Source: an uncultured Lentisphaerota bacterium (GTDB taxonomy: Bacteria > Verrucomicrobiota > Kiritimatiellia > CAIQIC01). From it: a DNA stretch of 64,000 nt. The position numbers and the translations under genes are program-made. The stretch covers positions 1 to 64,000 of the forward strand of contig CAISWQ010000102.1 in NCBI GenBank assembly GCA_903889245.1, read 5' to 3'. Below, piece by piece: positions 27,997 through 37,284 of the stretch (positions are counted from its first letter, which is position 1; each line of letters starts with the position of its first letter). The notes beneath the pieces are model-generated. The model did not search any database, was not told the DNA's origin, and was given only the letters and a program-made list of their open reading frames with translations.

Positions 27997-28893
27997 ATGA
28001 AAACTACCTTCCGACTTTTACTCGCTGGCGCGGCCACGGCCGCCGGGCTCTGGCTTCCGGGTCCCGCCGCGGAGACCGCTCCCAAGCATGTGAAACTGCT
28101 CGCCATCGGCAACAGCTTTTCGGGGAACGCCACGCGCTACCTGCCGCAGATCGTCGCGGCGGGCGGTGACAAACTGACCTTCCGCACCATCAGCATCGGC
28201 GGCTGCCCGCTGGAGAAGCACTGGAAGAACGCCGAGGCCTTCCAGCAGGGCGCCACCAACAAGGACGCGCGTGCCTGGACCGCGCTGACAAGCGAGGACT
28301 GGGACTTCATCACCATCCAGCAATACAGCATGCACAGCTTCAAGCCGGAAACCTTCCAACCGTTCGCGAACAAGCTGCACGCCTACCTCAAGCAGCAGCG
28401 GCCGAAGTCGGAAATCCTCGTGCACGAAACCTGGGCCTACCGCGCCGATGATCCGCTCTTCAAGGACGGCTTCTCGCAGCAGGACATGTATTGGAAACTG
28501 CGCGGCGCCTACGAAAAAGTCGCCGGCGAACTCGGCTGTCGCATCCTCCCCGTCGGCGACGCGTTCGAGAACGCGCGCCGCGACAGCGCCTGGGGCGGCG
28601 TCTTTCCCGATCCGAAGTTCGACCGCAAGGCCGCGCAGCCGCCCGCGCTGCCCGACCAGTCGCGCTCGCTCCACAAGGGTTTTGCGTGGGCCGGGAAGTC
28701 GTTGAAGTATGACGGCCACCACGCGAACACCGCTGGCGAATATCTTGGCGGCGCGGTCTGGTACGAGTTTATGTTCGGCCACAGTATCGTCGGCAACAGC
28801 TTTGTGCCGCCGGGCATGACCAAGGAGGATGTCGCCACCCTCCAGCGCATTGCGCACGCCACCGTGACCGATGGCCTGAAGCCGAAAAAGTAA
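27997..28893 (+). CDS. Secreted SGNH/GDSL-type hydrolase (DUF4886-like)
   Basis: 298 residues with a signal peptide ending near AETAPKH. The catalytic serine block is KLLAIGNSFSGNATRYLPQI, with WDFITIQQYSMHS and EILVHETWAYRADDP in the middle and the Asp/His block DGHHANTAGEYLGGAVWYE near the end, the order found in DUF4886 SGNH hydrolases. Likely an esterase or deacetylase on carbohydrate, outside the cytoplasm. The start was placed at MKTTF with AAAGGG upstream; the ORF track start lies in a repeat. Confidence 0.85.
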   Translation: MKTTFRLLLAGAATAAGLWLPGPAAETAPKHVKLLAIGNSFSGNATRYLPQIVAAGGDKLTFRTISIGGCPLEKHWKNAEAFQQGATNKDARAWTALTSEDWDFITIQQYSMHSFKPETFQPFANKLHAYLKQQRPKSEILVHETWAYRADDPLFKDGFSQQDMYWKLRGAYEKVAGELGCRILPVGDAFENARRDSAWGGVFPDPKFDRKAAQPPALPDQSRSLHKGFAWAGKSLKYDGHHANTAGEYLGGAVWYEFMFGHSIVGNSFVPPGMTKEDVATLQRIAHATVTDGLKPKK

Positions 28894-29014
28894 AAACATC
28901 CAAACGAACATGCTCACCCTGTTTCTCTAGTATGACAAGGTTGGCGGTCGAGTTTGGAGCATCATAATTCTGCTGCGTGTGGACAGGTATAGTTTGTGCT
29001 GACGTAATCACTCG

Positions 29015-32000
29015 ATGAAATGTGTTCACGGTATAGGCTGGTTGTTCCTATTCGTTAATTTGGCAACACCGCTGCCAGCACAGATTTCATCTTCCTTTGT
29101 CCGGCAATGGGGCGGCCCGGGCAACGGCAATGGGCAGTTCGCGGGAACACATGCCATCGCCTACAACCCGGCCAATAACCGCATCTACGTGGATGACGAA
29201 GCTAATCATCGGATCCAATATTTCAGCAACACCGGATCCTATCTCGGCCAATGGGGGACGTGGGGCAGCGGTAATGGCGAGTTGAAAGGGCCGGCGGGTT
29301 TTGCCATCGCGACCAATGGCACCGTCTATGTGGTTGAGCGCGATAATCATCGCGTGCATTACTTCAGCGCCGGCGGCACACATCTTGGCCTGTGGGGCTC
29401 GCAGGGCAACGGCAACGGTCAATTCAGCAGTCCTGCCGCGGCAGCGTTCGCACCCGATGGCACGCTCTACGTGGCCGACCGCATGAACCATCGCATCCAA
29501 TATTTCACAGCCACGGGTACGTTTCTCGGCAAATTTGGCGCCAGCGGCAGCGGTAACGGCCAGTTCAACGAACCGATGGGTATTGCGGTCTCCAGCAGCG
29601 GCGTCGTCTATGTGGCCGACAGCCAGAACCGGCGCGTGCAATTTTTCTCCCTCACCGGCACATACCTCGGCCAATGGGGTTCCGTGGGCAGCGGCGATAG
29701 CCAGTTTGGCAACACCTCGATCTATAACAATGGGCCTGGCCACATCACGCTCGATGGCAGCGGTCTGGTTTATGTGGCCGATCCAAATAACTACCGCATT
29801 GAAGTCTTCAGCCCCACCGGCACCTTCCTCGGGCAGTGGGGCGGCTATGGCGACGGAAATGGCGGCTACTACTTCCCCAACGGTGTGGCCATCGCACCCG
29901 GCGCGCAGGTCTATGTGGCTGATGAAGGCAACAACCTCGTACAACAGATGACCGTCACCGCTCCCAGCGGCACAAACCAGGCGCCAACCGATGTGCTGCT
30001 CACCCCCGCCAGCATCGCGGAAAATCTGCCGGTGGGCACCACGGCCGGCACTTTCACCACGCTCGACCCCGATAGCGGCAACACGTTCACCTACACGCTG
30101 GTCGGGGGCGAGGGCAGTACGGACAACAGCGCGTTTATGGTGGATGACAGCGGCCATCTACTGACCGCGGCGATCTTCAGCTATGCGGTAAAAAACAGTT
30201 ATGCGATCCGCGTCCGCTCCACGGATCAAGGCGGTCTCGCCATCGAGAAAGTTTTGACCATCGCGGTCACATCTGCCGGCTCGGCCCTCAACCCGCCAAC
30301 CACCTTTGTCTCGCGCGGGCCGGGTGGCGGCGGCGCGTTCTTCGATCCATGTTTCAATCCGAGCAACCCTGACGAGGTGTGGGTGGGGTCGGATATGAGC
30401 GATCTGTTCCATTCGACGGACTTCGGACGCACTTGGGAGACGGTGGACTTCCGCTCGCTTCAGGGTGGGCACCAGACGGGCCGGATGCAGTTCACCAGCG
30501 ATCCGCAGGTCCGTTACGCGCTCAATGGCGACGTCCCCGCGCGTTCCCTGGATGGCGGCGCGACCTGGAGCAGCATCCCGCCCGACCCGTGGTCGCAGTC
30601 GGTGTATTGCCTGTACGCCGATCCGCTTTCGACGAACCGCCTTCTTGTCAGCGATTACACGACGTTGAAGCTCTCGACCGACTCCGGAGCGACCTATGCC
30701 GACCGTTACACTGCGCACGACCTGCTCATTGCAGGCGTGTTCTGGGATGGGCCACGCATCTTCGTGGGTACGCGCCCCGGGCTGCTGGTTTCCACCAACG
30801 GCGGCGCTACGTTCGCCCTCGCGGGACTACCGGGTATTGGCGCGGGCGAAGAGATGGTCTCGTTCACTGGCGCCAAAGAAAATGGCACGCTGCGCTTCTA
30901 CTGTGTCACGCTTCCGGCCGGCAACGTATGGCCGGGCATGGAAGGTTCCGAGTATCCGGGCTATCTGCGGATGTACCGGCTCGAGGGGGGCACGGGCTCA
31001 TGGGTGGTGGCGACCAATGGCGTGGGCGGCAACCAACCGTTCTTCGTGGCGATGTGCCGCACGAACATCGGCACCGCCTACGCAGCCGGTTGCGATGGCG
31101 CCAATCAGCCCGTGGTGCTCAAGACCGTGAACGGCGGGGCCGCATGGACGAAGGTAATGCACTGCACCGGTAACGCGAACGTGGTTACGGGTTGGTCCGG
31201 CGATGATTCCGGTGGCTGGAACTGGAAGAAATGGTCTTTCGGCGAGTGCGCGCTGGGCTTCGCCGTCCACCCGACCGACCCCCAACGCGCGGTGCTCACC
31301 GACTTCGGTTTCATCCATGTGACGACCGACGGCGGCGCGTCATGGCGACAGGCCTACGTCACACCCGCCACCGAAAATGCCGCCGGCGCGGCGACGCCCA
31401 AGAACACGTTCTACACCGGCAACGGGGCGGAGGATACCTCCTGCTGGTGGCTCTCCTGGTTTGGCAGCAACACCTTGTTCGGCAGTTTCACCGACGTGCG
31501 CGGCATGGTGAGCACGAACGCCGGCCAAGCCTGGATGTGCCCGATGACGCTGCCGTTCAACAGCACCTACCAGACGTTGAAACATCCGGTCAGCGGCTTG
31601 GTCTATGGCGCCATGTCGTCGGTGCACGACCTGTACGCCTGGGACACCTATTGCAGCGATGGCCGGATTGACAGCGGCGCCGGCGCGGTGATGGTCTCGG
31701 CGGACAACGGCACGACGTGGAGCACACTCAAAAATCTCGGCGGCCCCATCGTGAGCCTTGCGCTTGATCCCCATCATCCCGACCGGCTCTATGTCGCGAT
31801 GGTCAACAGCGTCAGCGGCGGCGTCTTTCGCACCACGAACCTCGCCGCAGGCGCCAGCGCGACCTGGACCAAGCTGGCCACGCCGCCGCGCACACAGGGC
31901 CATCCCTATAACCTTGCTGTGCTCAACGACGGTACGCTGGTCGCCACCTATTGCGCACGCATCGCGTCGGGTGATTTCCAGCCGAGCGCCGGTGTCTTTA

Positions 32001-33778
32001 TCAGCACCAACGATGGCGCGAGCTGGCTCGACCGCTCCGCGCCGGCGCTGCAGTACTACACGAAAGACCTCACGATCGATCCGTTCGAGCCCGCGCAGAA
32101 TCGCTGGTATGCCGGCGTCTGGGGCGAATGGGGCGCGTCGTCGGGCTTGGGTGGGCTCTATTGTACGACCAACCGCGGCCTTTCATGGACACTGATCACA
32201 TCGGGCCTCAAGGCCGTCGGTTCCTGCACCATCAGTCCGGCGAATTCCAATGTGATGTACGTGACCACCGAGGATCAAGGCCTGTGGTTCAGCACCAACC
32301 GCTGCGCGGCAACGCCATCTTTCACACAACTGGCCGGTTATCCGTTCCGCTTCCCCTCGCGCGTTTTCTTCAACCCCTATAATCTTGGCGAAGTCTGGGT
32401 CACCAGCTTTGGCAACGGTATGCGGGTCGGCCTCGCCAACTCCGCTCCGCTGGGTACCATCACGGCTCTCGCCAACCCCGCAGCAGGTGGAATCGTCAGC
32501 GGCGGCGGCGCCTATCCGGTGGGCAGCAACGCCACGCTCACGGCCACCGCCAATAGCGGCTGGGTATTCCTTGGCTGGAGCGATGGTGAGACAAATCAAA
32601 CACGTTCTGTCGTTGTGACAGCAGGCACGGCGGCCTTCACGGCGCAATTTGGTTCCCCCACCGCCGTGGCTGTCGCCCTCGATGCCGCCAATTATAGCTG
32701 GACCCTCGGTGGCCACGCCGCTTGGTTCAGCCAGGCAGGCACTACGCACGGCACCGCCTCTGCCGCCCAAAGCGGCGCCATCAGCGCCGGTCAGCAAACC
32801 TGGTTCCAAACCTCAACCAACGGTCCGCTCTCGTTGTTTTTCTGGTGGAAAAATTCCGCCGCATCGAGCAGTAGCCTCCAGTTCTTCATCAACACCCAGC
32901 TCGTCACGCAAATTTCCGGCAACGTGGACTGGAATCAGTACGTCACCTTCCTGGGCTCCACCAACCGGTATACGTTCACCTGGCTTTACAACCAAAGCAG
33001 CAACGTCATGTCCGGTGCCGATGCCGCTTTTGTGGATCAAGTGACGATCCTTCCCTGCCCCTACGCGACCCACGTCCCGCAGCTGTTCTTCCAGGAGCCC
33101 GGCAGCATGCTGGCCAGCTGGGTCATCAACAGCACCGGAGCTTTCCAGTTTGCGCGTATCCTGGCCAAAACGGGTGACTGGCAACTGAAAGCCGCTGGCG
33201 ATGTGGATGGCGATGGTGTCAGCGACCTGCTTTTCCAAACCGCGAGCGGCAACACCGGCGGCTGGTTTATGAACGCCGATGGTTCCCTGCGCGATGCCCG
33301 TTTCTGGTGGAACGTCGGCGGCTGGGAAATCCAGGCGGCCGGCGATTACGAAGGCATTGGCCGGGCGCAACTCTTCTTCCAGACGGCCGGCGGTGCCGTG
33401 GCCTATTGGCGGCTCGACACCCATGGCGCGTTTGTCGCCGCCATGCCGCTTGGCCATATGGGCGCGTGGCGGTTACGCGGTGCGGGCGATCTCGATGGCG
33501 ACCACAAAGCCGAGCTCTTCTGGCAGACCGCTACGGGCCCCGTCGCCATCTGGCAACACAACCCCGATGGCAGCATCCGCGGCGCCGTGGCCTATAATAC
33601 CGGCGAATGGATGTTAAGCGGCGTCACCGACATCGATGGTGACGGTGTCTGCGACCTCCTCTGGCAGACACCGGACAGCCGGACCGGCGGCTGGCTGATG
33701 CAGACCAACGGCCTTGCCCGCGACGCCCGCTTCTGGTGGCCCACCGGCGGCTGGAAACTCAAGGCCGCCGGAGGTTGA
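29015..33778 (+). CDS. Very large secreted multidomain protein: NHL, cadherin-like, BNR/sortilin-like and FG-GAP-like repeats
   Basis: 1587 residues with a signal peptide (IGWLFLFVNLATPLPAQ). Order: six NHL-type units (QWGGPGNGNGQF, GSGNGQFNEPMG, YVADSQNRRVQFFS and others) to about 310; a cadherin-like domain (DVLLTPASIAENLPVGTTAG) to about 425; a long BNR/sortilin-like beta-propeller region with STDFGRTWETV, STNGGATFAL, VTTDGGASWRQ, STNDGASWLDR to about 1140; an InlB B-repeat-like segment (GGIVSGGGAYPVGSNATLTATA) to about 1215; a lectin-like stretch; and four C-terminal units with DVDGDGVSDLLFQTASG-type calcium loops. A surface or secreted protein, perhaps polysaccharide-binding or GH74-like. 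No anchor motif is obvious. The upstream 120 bp is AT-richer than the surroundings and lacks a clear ribosome-binding site. Confidence 0.82.
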   Translation: MKCVHGIGWLFLFVNLATPLPAQISSSFVRQWGGPGNGNGQFAGTHAIAYNPANNRIYVDDEANHRIQYFSNTGSYLGQWGTWGSGNGELKGPAGFAIATNGTVYVVERDNHRVHYFSAGGTHLGLWGSQGNGNGQFSSPAAAAFAPDGTLYVADRMNHRIQYFTATGTFLGKFGASGSGNGQFNEPMGIAVSSSGVVYVADSQNRRVQFFSLTGTYLGQWGSVGSGDSQFGNTSIYNNGPGHITLDGSGLVYVADPNNYRIEVFSPTGTFLGQWGGYGDGNGGYYFPNGVAIAPGAQVYVADEGNNLVQQMTVTAPSGTNQAPTDVLLTPASIAENLPVGTTAGTFTTLDPDSGNTFTYTLVGGEGSTDNSAFMVDDSGHLLTAAIFSYAVKNSYAIRVRSTDQGGLAIEKVLTIAVTSAGSALNPPTTFVSRGPGGGGAFFDPCFNPSNPDEVWVGSDMSDLFHSTDFGRTWETVDFRSLQGGHQTGRMQFTSDPQVRYALNGDVPARSLDGGATWSSIPPDPWSQSVYCLYADPLSTNRLLVSDYTTLKLSTDSGATYADRYTAHDLLIAGVFWDGPRIFVGTRPGLLVSTNGGATFALAGLPGIGAGEEMVSFTGAKENGTLRFYCVTLPAGNVWPGMEGSEYPGYLRMYRLEGGTGSWVVATNGVGGNQPFFVAMCRTNIGTAYAAGCDGANQPVVLKTVNGGAAWTKVMHCTGNANVVTGWSGDDSGGWNWKKWSFGECALGFAVHPTDPQRAVLTDFGFIHVTTDGGASWRQAYVTPATENAAGAATPKNTFYTGNGAEDTSCWWLSWFGSNTLFGSFTDVRGMVSTNAGQAWMCPMTLPFNSTYQTLKHPVSGLVYGAMSSVHDLYAWDTYCSDGRIDSGAGAVMVSADNGTTWSTLKNLGGPIVSLALDPHHPDRLYVAMVNSVSGGVFRTTNLAAGASATWTKLATPPRTQGHPYNLAVLNDGTLVATYCARIASGDFQPSAGVFISTNDGASWLDRSAPALQYYTKDLTIDPFEPAQNRWYAGVWGEWGASSGLGGLYCTTNRGLSWTLITSGLKAVGSCTISPANSNVMYVTTEDQGLWFSTNRCAATPSFTQLAGYPFRFPSRVFFNPYNLGEVWVTSFGNGMRVGLANSAPLGTITALANPAAGGIVSGGGAYPVGSNATLTATANSGWVFLGWSDGETNQTRSVVVTAGTAAFTAQFGSPTAVAVALDAANYSWTLGGHAAWFSQAGTTHGTASAAQSGAISAGQQTWFQTSTNGPLSLFFWWKNSAASSSSLQFFINTQLVTQISGNVDWNQYVTFLGSTNRYTFTWLYNQSSNVMSGADAAFVDQVTILPCPYATHVPQLFFQEPGSMLASWVINSTGAFQFARILAKTGDWQLKAAGDVDGDGVSDLLFQTASGNTGGWFMNADGSLRDARFWWNVGGWEIQAAGDYEGIGRAQLFFQTAGGAVAYWRLDTHGAFVAAMPLGHMGAWRLRGAGDLDGDHKAELFWQTATGPVAIWQHNPDGSIRGAVAYNTGEWMLSGVTDIDGDGVCDLLWQTPDSRTGGWLMQTNGLARDARFWWPTGGWKLKAAGG

Positions 33779-33822
33779 CACGGCGGATGGTTTCGCGGAC
33801 TCTGCCGCACGAACCATGTTGT

Positions 33823-33899
33823 TTCCAAGGCTTGGAAAAAGTTGTGTGAGATTTTCCTAACCTTGGAAAATCGGCCGGAAAATTTTCCAATGTTTGGAA
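33823..33899. repeat. Phased TTCCAAG palindrome array, 3 units
   Basis: Centres at 33830, 33861 and 33892 (gaps 31 and 31) in the gap between the large surface protein and the DUF1080 gene. The final unit abuts AAAGAAAGG, the ribosome-binding region of the next gene. Confidence 0.9.
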
Positions 33900-33915
33900 A
33901 AAGAAAGGCAGTTCG

Positions 33916-34578
33916 ATGAAAACGATGATCACGGCTACGTTACTGGGAATGATGCTGATCGCCGCGCAGGCCGCGGATAACACGCCGCCGGAGGGTTTCA
34001 CGGCGCTGTTCAACGGCAAGGACCTGACGAACTGGAAGGGCCTCGTCGCCAATCCGGCCAAGCGCGCGCAGATGACGCCGGAGCAGCTCGCCGCCGAGCA
34101 GCAGAAAGCCGACGCCGTCATGCGCTCCGGCTGGCGGGTGGAGCATGGCGAGCTGATCTTCAGCGGCAAGGGCCAGAATCTCTGCACGATGAAGGACTAC
34201 GGCGACTTCGAGCTGTGGGTGGACTGGAAGATCCTGCCAAAGGGCGATAGCGGCATCTACCTGCGCGGCTCGCCGCAGGTGCAGATTTGGGACAAAGCCC
34301 AGGTCGGCTCCGGCGGGCTCTTCAACAACCAGAAGAACCCGAGCAAGCCGACCGCCGTCGCCGACAAGCCCGTCGGCCAATGGAACACGTTCTGCATCCG
34401 CATGGTGGGCGACAAGGTCACCGTGAAGCTCAACGGCCAGCTCGTCGTGGACAACGTGACGATGGAAAACTACTGGGAGCGCAGCAAGCCGATCTACCCC
34501 ACCGGTGCCATCGAGCTGCAGAACCACGGCAACGAGCTGCGCTTCAAAAATATCTACGTTCGCGAATTGCCGCGGTGA
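33916..34578 (+). CDS. Secreted DUF1080 (3-keto-disaccharide hydrolase-type) protein
   Basis: 220 residues with signal peptide (TMITATLLGMMLIAAQAAD). DUF1080 blocks: PPEGFTALFNGKDLTNWKGL, WRVEHGELIFSGKGQNLCT, YGDFELWVDWKILPKGDSGIYLRG, PVGQWNTFCIRMVGDKVTVKLNGQLV, PTGAIELQNHGNELRFKNIYVREL. Compared with the paralogue at 21023 it keeps the GDSGIYLRGSPQVQIWD stretch of the classical family. Converges on the FAD oxidoreductase with six bases between stops. A carbohydrate-active role outside the cytoplasm is inferred. Confidence 0.9.
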   Translation: MKTMITATLLGMMLIAAQAADNTPPEGFTALFNGKDLTNWKGLVANPAKRAQMTPEQLAAEQQKADAVMRSGWRVEHGELIFSGKGQNLCTMKDYGDFELWVDWKILPKGDSGIYLRGSPQVQIWDKAQVGSGGLFNNQKNPSKPTAVADKPVGQWNTFCIRMVGDKVTVKLNGQLVVDNVTMENYWERSKPIYPTGAIELQNHGNELRFKNIYVRELPR

Positions 34579-34584
34579 GCGCGG

Positions 34585-37251
34585 TCATTCGTTGTAGGCG
34601 CGGAGCTGGTAGAGACGGGCCTCGTCGCCGTTGATCGCCTTGCGGACTTCGAGGCGGATCTTGTCGGTGGTGAGGGTGTCGAAGCTGTGTTTGCGGAAGC
34701 GCCGCCAGTTGTCCTTCTCCTCGAACGCGGCGCGCCACAGGCCGTCGCAGTTATAGAGCAGGCGGTAGTCCTGCGCCGTCACCTCGGCGCCGGCGCGCGA
34801 GGTCGGGAAGCGGCCGAAGATGTTCGAGTCCCATGTCAGGTAAACCGTGTTCAGCTTTTGCGGCTTGCCGAAATCAACCTCGATCCACTGCGGCAGCCCC
34901 TTCACCGGCTCGCTCCGCCACTGGTGGCACTCGTCGCCCAGCGGCCACGCGACGCCATCCACGGCGCACTCCGGCGCGGTCTTGCCGAGCTTGCGCGGCA
35001 TCGCCAGCGGCCGCAGCACGTAGGCGCCGTGCGCCCGCGTCCAGTCACCGACCTTGCCGTAGAGCCGCTCGCCATTGACGTGATCATAGAGCCGCCAGAA
35101 GAGGTTCTTCGTCGCCGGCACCCACACTTCATATTTCACACCCGGCTTGAGTGGCGCGGGCAGCTTGAAGTCCACCCACTTGAACACCGCGCCGGGTTTG
35201 ACCTTCGCGCTGACGATGACCGGCTTGGCCTGGCCATCTTCCAGCACGTTGAGCTGTACAGCGATGGTCTGGTCGCCATCGGCGCGCAGCTGCAGGCCGA
35301 TAGTCTGGACATCGCTCTTCGAGGTGCCGAGCGTCTGGCCGCGCGCCATGCCCATCGGCGCCTCCTTGCCCAGCTTGGGGTCCGCGCCGTAGAAACCAAG
35401 CGAGCCATCGGGCAACGAGCTCGAGGCCGTGACCTTCGCGCCGTGGCAGAGGTCGCCGGCGTCCTCGTGGCCGAGCTCGGGGAGGTAGCAATCCCACTTG
35501 AGCAGCAGTTGCTGCAGTTCCGTGATGTGCGCGGGATTCACCGCGCGCGGCAGGATGCCGTACTTCTTGCAGAGGCACGCCGCCGCGCCCACCGCCTGCC
35601 CCTCGGTGCCGATCGTCTGGATCAGGCGTGGCGAGCCGAGCCCGACGTGCGTCAGGCTGATGTGCCGGCCGGCCAGGAAGAGGTTGTCCACGTCACGCGT
35701 GTAGAGGCAGCGATACGGGATCGAATAGGATTGCTTCAACTGCGTGAAAATCGCAGGCGGGATGTCCTTGCCGTAGATGCCAGGCGAGGGATGGATGTCG
35801 ATCGGCCAGCCGCCGAACGCCACGCGGTCGGGGAACAGCGGCGCCGTTTCGAGGTCCTGCTGCTTGAGGATGTAGTCGCCGAGGAAGCGCCGCGACTCGC
35901 GCTTGCCGCCGACCGTCGGCACCGGACGCAGCTTGTAGTTCGCGTTCTTCTCGCGGTTCGCCGGGTCGTAGTTCTTCGCCCAGTCGAACGCGCCGTAGAT
36001 GACGCGCAGCAGCTCGTCGCGGACATCCTCGGCGTCGTTGATGGTGTCGATCATGCCGCCGTACTCGATCCACCACGAGCCGTTGACGAGGTTCAGCTTG
36101 CGCTGCGTGAAATCCTCCGCGCTGAACTTGTGCGCGAACGCCGGCGCGACGAACGGCTGCGGCGTCTCCATCCAGTCCGAGTGGTGGATGATCGAGGTGC
36201 CCATCGTGTTTTTGTTCGCCACGTCCGGCGCACGCTCCTCGCCGTACTCGCTCTTCGCCTCCTGCCCGACGCGGAACGCCGCGCCCGCCGTGAACGCGAG
36301 GTGCCCGTCGCCCGTACAGTCGGCGAACAGCGGCGCGGTGAACAGGTAGCGCTCGCCGGTGACGACCTGCTCGGCCTCGACCGCGGCGATATGGTTCTTG
36401 TCGCTCATCACCGCGCGCAAGCCCTCGGTGTTCAGGTAGATCGTCAGGTTCGGCACGTCCTTGATCATCAGGTCAATCGCATCGCTCCAGTCGTCGGAGC
36501 CGAGCTTGAAACGCGCCTCGGCGATCTCCTCGCAGATGCCTGTCTCGCGGAAACGGCTGGTGTGCCCGCCCGCGCCGCCGGGTCCCACGTTGATTTCGCG
36601 ACTCGCGTTGCCGCCGAGGCACGGCCGGTTCTGGATCAGCGCCGTCTTCAGGCCCAGCCGCGCCGCCTGCACCGCCGCGCCGATACCGCCGTAGCCCGCG
36701 CCGACGACCACGAAATCGTAAGCGAGTTTTTTCTGCGCCGGCTGGCCCAGCACGCGGTCGCGCAGCGCGGCGAGACCCGCAAGGTCGTCCGGTGGCGTGA
36801 GGTCTTTTTCGGTGGTCAACAGCAGCGCATCGCAGCGCGCGTAGTAGCCGGTCAGATCGTGCAACGCCACCTTCGCCGGGCCCCTGGCCAGCGCGAACGT
36901 ACCGCCCTTGATCCAACTCCACCCTTTCTGCTGCTCGCCGAACGTCGTTGCGCACGGCTTGTCATTCACAATGACCTGAAATTTACCCGGCGACGACTTG
37001 TCCCAATCCTTGCAGCGCACCCAGAGCTGATAATCGCCGGCCTCGGGTATCGCCACCTTGGTTGCCGCATCGGCGACCGGCACGCCCGTCCCCGCCGCGA
37101 GCAGATAGGTCGAGCCCATCTGCAGCCGGAACTGCGCGTCAATCGTCCACCCGCCGACGCTGTCGAACCGCTCCGCCTCGAGGTAAAGCGTAGCCGCCTG
37201 GGCTGCACCAGAACAGGCCAGCAACAGACCGAGGAACTTCGTCATGCGCAT
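34585..37251 (-). CDS. Secreted FAD-dependent oxidoreductase with flanking carbohydrate-binding-like domains
   Basis: 888 residues. Signal peptide TKFLGLLLACSGAAQA, then a beta-rich N-terminal domain (EAERFDSVGGWTIDAQ...GDYQLWVRCKDWDK) to about 150, then an FAD_oxidored core with DFVVVGAGYGGIGAAVQAARLG, NRPCLGGNASREINVGPGG and FADCTGDGHLAFTAGAAF, ending with LFLAGRHISLTHVGLGSPR near 545. The last 200 residues include an F5/8-type-C-like strand (KLNTVYLTWDSNIFGRFP). The core is a common secreted enzyme in PVC genomes of unknown substrate; sugar is likely from the flanks and neighbours. AAAGGAAA precedes the ATG. The 955-residue ORF opposite is a shadow. Confidence 0.85.
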   Translation of the reverse strand: MRMTKFLGLLLACSGAAQAATLYLEAERFDSVGGWTIDAQFRLQMGSTYLLAAGTGVPVADAATKVAIPEAGDYQLWVRCKDWDKSSPGKFQVIVNDKPCATTFGEQQKGWSWIKGGTFALARGPAKVALHDLTGYYARCDALLLTTEKDLTPPDDLAGLAALRDRVLGQPAQKKLAYDFVVVGAGYGGIGAAVQAARLGLKTALIQNRPCLGGNASREINVGPGGAGGHTSRFRETGICEEIAEARFKLGSDDWSDAIDLMIKDVPNLTIYLNTEGLRAVMSDKNHIAAVEAEQVVTGERYLFTAPLFADCTGDGHLAFTAGAAFRVGQEAKSEYGEERAPDVANKNTMGTSIIHHSDWMETPQPFVAPAFAHKFSAEDFTQRKLNLVNGSWWIEYGGMIDTINDAEDVRDELLRVIYGAFDWAKNYDPANREKNANYKLRPVPTVGGKRESRRFLGDYILKQQDLETAPLFPDRVAFGGWPIDIHPSPGIYGKDIPPAIFTQLKQSYSIPYRCLYTRDVDNLFLAGRHISLTHVGLGSPRLIQTIGTEGQAVGAAACLCKKYGILPRAVNPAHITELQQLLLKWDCYLPELGHEDAGDLCHGAKVTASSSLPDGSLGFYGADPKLGKEAPMGMARGQTLGTSKSDVQTIGLQLRADGDQTIAVQLNVLEDGQAKPVIVSAKVKPGAVFKWVDFKLPAPLKPGVKYEVWVPATKNLFWRLYDHVNGERLYGKVGDWTRAHGAYVLRPLAMPRKLGKTAPECAVDGVAWPLGDECHQWRSEPVKGLPQWIEVDFGKPQKLNTVYLTWDSNIFGRFPTSRAGAEVTAQDYRLLYNCDGLWRAAFEEKDNWRRFRKHSFDTLTTDKIRLEVRKAINGDEARLYQLRAYNE

Positions 37252-37284
37252 ATCGTTTCCTTTCACAAGGGAGAACACCGCAGC

